From positions 1-64,000 of the forward strand of contig NZ_AAXY01000007.1 in NCBI RefSeq assembly GCF_000169375.1: a DNA stretch of 64,000 nt. Reading direction: 5' to 3'. Shown here piece by piece: positions 59,943-64,000 of this stretch (position 1 is the stretch's first letter; every line of letters begins with the position of its first letter). The position numbers were made by a program, and so were the translations under genes. The DNA is from Marinobacter sp. ELB17 (GTDB taxonomy: Bacteria; Pseudomonadota; Gammaproteobacteria; Pseudomonadales; Oleiphilaceae). The notes beneath the pieces are model-generated. The model saw only the letters and a list, made by a program, of their open reading frames with translations, was not told the DNA's origin and ran no database searches.

Positions 59943-61358
59943 TCAGGCTTCAGCAGCGGTTTTTTTCTTGCGCCCACCGCCACGTTTGCTGGCAACGGCT
60001 GGCGGCAGCCAGCTGGTCAGGGCCGTGCGCGGTACACTTAGAGTGCGTAGTTCTTCCAGCAGAAAGCTTTCGTAATAATCGCCCATGCGTTCGTTGAACT
60101 CTGGGTCTATATGGTTGTGCCACTGCTTTAGCCAAGGGATTAACTCATCCAGCGCGACCAGCATGGGCATCAGCTGTTCGGCCTCCCAGCCTTCGTTGTC
60201 TTTCCGGTCCAGATACCAGGCCGCAATGGCCGTAGCGCGCTGCAAGTGGCTTAACCCGGCCCAACCAATCACCAATGTGCTGTCACCGGCTTTTTCACAC
60301 CCAGGCAACGAAAAGAAACGCTCTTTTGGCACATCCAGCTTGCCACGCAAACTCCAATAACCCGGCTTGCGAAAATCGGGTTGTTTGTACTGGGGCGGAA
60401 CCGAAATCTCGCCTACCTGCTGCTGCTTTTCTGCCTCTGCCTGTTTCAGCGCCAGTTGGTAGGCATTTTTCTTCTCTGGAATTTTGGCATCGGCGTCGGC
60501 CAGCGGCTGGTTAACGCCAAACTTGGCGTCGATCGCATCTTCCACACGCTGCTTGTTCCAGGTTTCCTGCCAGGCGCGGAATTTTGGCATAGCCGCCGGT
60601 TTCAAACGGACCGCCGCCATCTGCGGCACGCTATCACCCGCCACCAGCTCTGCCACCAGTGTTTGCAAGTCCACATCACTGGCACCGCCATAAATAGCAG
60701 CCACTTGTTGAAAGCTCTCATCATGGCGTAGACGGTCTGCCAGTTGGGCACAAGTTTGCAGTTTGGCTGCTTTGCCCACATTTTCAATACGCTTAAGCAA
60801 CCATTGTTGGGTGGCTACATATAGCCGTGCTTTCCAGCCAACACGATTCCAACGGCGCTTATGATCTTTATTATCGATTAGTTTGAGCCATCGATTATTC
60901 GAGATTTCTTTTATCCGCCTTCGTATCAAATTTTGGTAGTCAGACGCCCAATACCGTGGGATTTGTGTATTTGGCTGGCTACCATGGTGTTCAAACCAAA
61001 CAGTTTCTGATTCTCCAGATTCGAGATTTTGCGCTAACAATATTTCAAACGCTCGCTGGCCGAGTTCAACAACCGGCAGCTCTGCGTTATAGCAGAGAGC
61101 CTCGTCTGTTAATCCATAGAGATGATATACATACCAATCGAGCTCCTCCTGCAAAGCAACCATCTTTCCCAGAATTTGCTGTTCAGCCTGACTCGCTATT
61201 TTTAGTCTTGCCGATATATCCGGTTGTAATAATTCTAAAATCTTTACTGGACTAACCAAAGCTAACTTTTGCGACAGAAAATCCATTCGCTCGGCCATAT
61301 GCTGCGCTTGTTGCAACACATCTGAAACGTAACCGTTCATTCCAAGACGTCCTGCCAT
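59943..61358 (-). pseudogene. pglX: C-terminal remnant of BREX-2 methyltransferase PglX, fused to IS66 end
   Basis: The 471-codon ORF holds only the C-terminal part of a type 2 PglX (normally about 1200 residues). Visible are ELDWYVYHLYGLTDEAL (about 93-109), RRRIKEISNN and KRRWNRVGWKARL, LVAELVAGDSVP, IGWAGLSHLQRATAIAAWY, and PWLKQWHNHIDPEFNERMGDY. The N-terminal adenine methyltransferase domain with its NPPY motif is absent. Homology starts at residue 11 (VSDVLQQAQ); the first 10 residues (MAGRLGMNGY) are encoded by the end of the IS66 element whose terminal GTAA begins at 61329. The remnant cannot methylate DNA. No strong ribosome site precedes its ATG. Confidence 0.88.
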
Positions 61359-61413
61359 CCCGATGAATTTCTTTCTACAGTAGCCTCACATTTCCCAGCA
61401 CGAGGTTACCCCC

Positions 61414-61704
61414 ATGAGAAAACACCGACCCCAGGAACAATGGCAGACCTTGGTTGATAAGCAGCGTGACAGCGGTTTATCAGCCATGCAGTTTTGCAAG
61501 CAGGAGGACATCGGCTATGCGAGTTTCTGTAGTTGGCGTAAGCGCCTGACCGAAGAACCGGTTGCTGATTCGGCGGACTCCGGCGAGGCCGGATTTCTGG
61601 ATCTGTCGTCGCTGATGGGCGCTTCGTCGACTTCTGGCCCAGGCTGGAACATTGTGCTGAGCCTCGGCAACGGTGTCGAACTGCGGTTGAGCCAGAACGG
61701 ATGA
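61414..61704 (+). CDS. tnpA: IS66 accessory protein TnpA
   Basis: 96-residue IS66-type TnpA with an N-terminal helix-turn-helix-like region (QWQTLVDKQRDSGLSAMQFCKQEDI, FCSWRKRL). It overlaps tnpB by 4 bp (ATGA). It looks intact. Confidence 0.9.
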   Translation: MRKHRPQEQWQTLVDKQRDSGLSAMQFCKQEDIGYASFCSWRKRLTEEPVADSADSGEAGFLDLSSLMGASSTSGPGWNIVLSLGNGVELRLSQNG

Positions 61705-62045
61705 TCGGGCTCGATAGCCAGGCCCGGATCTGGCTGTGCACCGAGCCCACCGACATGCGTAAATCGTTCCGGGGCCTGAGCGCCCTGGTTCGAAATCAAC
61801 TCAAACACGATCCGCTCAGTGGCCAGTATTTCGTCTTCGTCAATCGTCGCAAAACCCAGATGAAGATGTTGTATTTTAACCGCACCGGTTATTGCCTGTG
61901 GGCCAAGCGTCTGGAGCAGGGACAGTTCCGGGTGCCGTTCTCCGCCGCGGGTCAGCGAGCCTTGACCCAGACAGATTTACAGCTGCTGATTGACGGCATT
62001 GAAGTGCAAAAATACCGCCAATTCAAGCGTTTTCGAGGGGCATAA
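61701..62045 (+). CDS. tnpB: IS66 accessory protein TnpB (Orf2)
   Basis: 114-residue TnpB with the family signature TEPTDMRKSFRGLSALV, FVFVNRRKTQMKMLYF and YCLWAKRLEQGQF. It is required with TnpA and TnpC for IS66 transposition. It is intact and coupled to tnpA. Confidence 0.93.
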   Translation: MIGLDSQARIWLCTEPTDMRKSFRGLSALVRNQLKHDPLSGQYFVFVNRRKTQMKMLYFNRTGYCLWAKRLEQGQFRVPFSAAGQRALTQTDLQLLIDGIEVQKYRQFKRFRGA

Positions 62046-62073
62046 AGGATGGGCGTTTGGTATAATATCAGCC

Positions 62074-63471
62074 ATGAATTCAACGGCTTCTTCCCCTCAA
62101 ACTGCATTGCCTTCCTTCTCGGCCCTGGCCGAGGAGAACGCCTTGCTGCGGGAGCAGTTGGACGCACAGTCTGACGCGATTCGTCAACTGAAACACCAGC
62201 TGGACTGGTTCAAGAAGCAACTGTTCGGCCCCAAATCCGAGAAGCAGGTGTTCGACCTGCCGCAACAGGGCCATCTGTTCTCATCGGATCAAGCCGTGTC
62301 TCAGCGCCGCTGAGGATGAGAAACGTGTCGTTCAGGCGTATCAGCGTGGCTCGGGCAAGAAACAACGGGACGACGACTGCTTGAACGACACCGGCTGCGC
62401 TTTAACGACGACGTGCCGGTGGAAGTGATTGAGACGCTGCCTCCGGAGCTGACCGGGCCGGACGCCGATCAATACGACATCATCGGTACCAAGACCACTT
62501 ACCGGTTGGCCCAGCGGGCCGCCAGTTACGTGGTGCTCAAGCTTGAGCGCCCGGTGTTCCGACGCAAAGGCGACAACAAGCCGATCACCACACCCGCACC
62601 GTTCAATGTGCTGGACAACAGCGTGGCCGATGTCAGCCTGCTGGCCGGGCTGATGGTGGACAAGTTCCAGTTCCATCTACCGCTGTATCGCCAGCATCAG
62701 CGACTCCAGCAAGCCGGTATTACCCTCAGTCGCAGCACTCTGACCAATCTGGTCAAGCGGGCCATTGCTCTGCTGCGGCCCATTGTGGATGCTCAAACCC
62801 AAAGCGTGCTGCGCAGCCGAGTGCTGGCCATTGACGAGACGCCCGTAAAGTCCGGCCATCAGGGCCGGGCCGGGCCACAAAGAGGCAAGATGAAATCCGG
62901 CTGGTTCTGGCCGCTCTACGGCGATGCCGACGAAGTGGTGTTCACCTACTCCAACAGCCGCGGACGTGCCCATATTGAACAGGTGCTGAACGACCAGTTC
63001 AGCGGCACCCTGATCAGCGATGGCTATGCGGCCTATGCTCGATATGCCCAGCAGCAACCGAACATCACCCACGCCCAATGCTGGGTACACAATCGCCGCT
63101 ACTTCGTCGAAGCCCAGAAGGATCATCCGGAGCAGGCCACCGAGGCCCTGCAACGCATCGCAAAGCTGTATAGCAACGAAGAGACCATCAAAACCAAAGG
63201 GCTAACCGGCGAGAAGAAGCGCCAATACCGATTGGAGTACTCACAACCCGTGGTTAGCCACTTCTTCCAGTGGTGTCGGGATCAGCTGGAATGCGGTGGC
63301 CTGCTGCCCAGTGACCCGCTCACCAAAGCCCTGAACTACGCGCTCAATCGTGAAGCGAGCCTAAACGTGTTCCTGGAAGATCCCGACGTACAGCCGGACA
63401 CCAACCATCTGGAGCGGGCCTTACGGCCCATCCCACTTGGTCGAAATTATCCTCGGTCCTTAGTTATGTAA
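62074..63471 (+). pseudogene. tnpC: IS66 transposase TnpC, frameshifted and 3'-truncated
   Basis: The DDE transposase gene is broken. The N-terminal zinc-finger/coiled-coil part (62074-62313) stops at TGA. The region 62309-62395 continues the protein in another frame (AEDEKRVVQAYQRGSGKKQRDDD), and the original frame resumes by about 62395 (DDVPVEVIETLPPELTG). Catalytic residues are visible in LAIDETPVK, LISDGYAAYARY and NHLERALRP. The C-terminus is replaced by NYPRSLVM from about 63447. Two compensating indels plus truncation make it a pseudogene; sequencing error could explain the indels but not the truncation. Confidence 0.87.
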
Positions 63472-63599
63472 GGATGTGCTCATCAGGCATTTTAAAGTCG
63501 GTCAGGATAGATACTGATTTGTTTTGCAGTTGAAGTACTTAGCAGCATCTGCCCTGTACTGCACCAAGGTGAGTTGATCCTCTGAATCTTACATAACTA
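63461..63599. repeat. 139-bp segment with perfect 12-bp terminal inverted repeats
   Basis: TAGTTATGTAAG (63461-63472) is repeated in inverted orientation as CTTACATAACTA (63588-63599). The 115-bp interior has no ORF. The truncated tnpC (plus strand) and the recombinase fragment (minus strand) both stop at the TAA inside these repeats. This could be a MITE-like element or the apposed ends of a larger transposon. No target duplication is obvious. Confidence 0.6.
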
Positions 63600-63930
63600 T
63601 AAGCTCTGCAAAACTGTAAAACACTGTCCGACGGGCGGTATCGCGCCGATGCTTGGGGCGGAGCGGGGAGGCATTTTCAATGCCCGGTTCTTCATCGCCA
63701 AATCCGCTTCGACATATTCGTGGGTGGTCACCGATACCGGTAAGATCGGCTTCCTGTGCCTTCAACCAGTGCGCTAAATGCTCAATACCATTGAAATATT
63801 CCTTGATGATCCCTGCCGCATAACCACGCTTATGGAGGTAACAAAGATACGCATAGGCACTCGTGCTGAGCGGTGAATCGGCGAACCATTGGCATGCCAG
63901 TGGCGACAATGAATGAACAGACGCAATCAT
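63589..63930 (-). pseudogene. N-terminal fragment of a tyrosine-recombinase-like integrase
   Basis: 113-codon ORF whose first ~65 residues (PLSTSAYAYLCYLHKRGYAAG, YFNGIEHLAHWLKAQEADLTG) resemble the N-terminal SAM-like core-binding domain of site-specific integrases. From about residue 67 the sequence loses similarity, and it ends in the inverted repeat at 63599. The catalytic domain is absent. The ATG at 63930 has AAGGAGAG upstream. Family assignment is by general resemblance only. Confidence 0.55.
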
Positions 63931-63964
63931 GGTGACTCTCCTTCCTGATCAGGGTGGAGTCACC
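63930..63964 (-). promoter_or_regulatory. Inverted repeat enclosing the recombinase ribosome-binding site
   Basis: GGTGACTC and GAGTCACC, perfect 8-bp arms, flank an 18-nt loop just before the ATG. The Shine-Dalgarno AAGGAGAG lies in the loop and 3' arm, so an RNA hairpin could limit translation. Alternatively the palindrome is an operator or recombination site. Confidence 0.45.
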
Positions 63965-64000
63965 ACGACAGCACCGGTTATTATGAAAGGCAATTCAGTG

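Larger units (their letters stand above)
61329..63447 (+). mobile_element. IS66-family insertion sequence, right end missing
   Basis: Contains the IS66 trio tnpA-tnpB-tnpC on the plus strand, opposite to the BREX genes. The left end begins GTAACCG at 61329, matching the GTAA tip of IS66 inverted repeats, 85 bp before tnpA, exactly where pglX homology stops. tnpC similarity ends at about 63447 before its usual C-terminal WTE-type region, so the right inverted repeat and target duplication are gone. tnpC also has frameshifts. The element looks immobile. Confidence 0.85.

Noticed and set aside
49994..61358. BREX type 1 or DISARM
   Set aside because: No brxA, brxB or brxL is present; PglY, PglX tail, BrxD and BrxHI signatures and their order fit type 2. 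DISARM would need drmA/B genes.
62295..62400. Programmed ribosomal frameshifting in tnpC
   Set aside because: No slippery heptamer or downstream structure is evident and two opposite shifts would be needed; decay or sequencing error is simpler. IS66 TnpC is normally one frame.

Overview
The window is chromosomal DNA of a gammaproteobacterium. Gene content and synteny are Pseudomonas-like: tyrS/anmK/erpA/argC, dksA-gluQ-cbrA-cbrB-pcnB-folK-panB-panC, tsaD/rpsU-dnaG-rpoD, gmk-rpoZ-spoT. Several clusters that lie apart in Pseudomonas are joined here, and many proteins look like those of Marinobacter or a close marine relative. That genus call is an inference from remembered protein similarity, not a search.

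Regions: (1) 1-11.1 kb: tyrS (runs off the left edge), an M23 murein hydrolase, anmK, erpA, argC, a ClC channel and a heme/thiamine run hemJ-thiD-thiE-hemL that ends in a clear terminator. (2) 11.1-17.7 kb: a lipoprotein and mrcB, a kinase-like/P-loop fusion, a pentapeptide protein, sfsA and dksA. (3) 17.7-30 kb: gluQ, a 58-residue membrane ORF overlapping cbrA, cbrA-cbrB, then a 700-bp spacer with CbrB-type operators, a sigma-54 promoter, A-rich Hfq/Crc-like motifs and a terminator. This spacer is a CrcZ-type small RNA. After it come pcnB, folK, panBC, pgi, a second folK and folB. (4) 30-46.3 kb: plsY, tsaD, the rpsU-dnaG-rpoD macromolecular synthesis operon, tRNA-Ile2, an HDOD protein, oxyR-recG, an SDR, and gmk-rpoZ-spoT-ridA. 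(5) 46.3-49.9 kb: CoA transferase, photolyase-like flavoprotein, DUF2256 mini-protein and a 2OG-Fe(II) oxygenase.

(6) 50-64 kb is the accessory part. On the minus strand lies a type 2 BREX (Pgl-type) phage-defence cassette in canonical order: pglX, pglY, pglZ, brxD, brxHI. pglX is decapitated. An IS66-family element whose left end starts at about 61329 has replaced its N-terminal methyltransferase half, leaving the last ~461 codons. No pglW or pglX 5' part is found in the remaining window. The IS66 element is itself decayed: tnpC carries two compensating frameshifts and lost its 3' end. It abuts a 139-bp segment with perfect 12-bp terminal inverted repeats, which also cuts off a tyrosine-recombinase-like gene fragment. 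This end of the window therefore looks like nested mobile-element debris inside a defence island.

The most notable observations are the CbrB/sigma-54-controlled CrcZ-like RNA in an apparent non-Pseudomonas, the decapitated but otherwise intact BREX-2 cassette, an apparent ATC start codon for thiD, and an OxyR that keeps Cys199 but has Phe at position 208.
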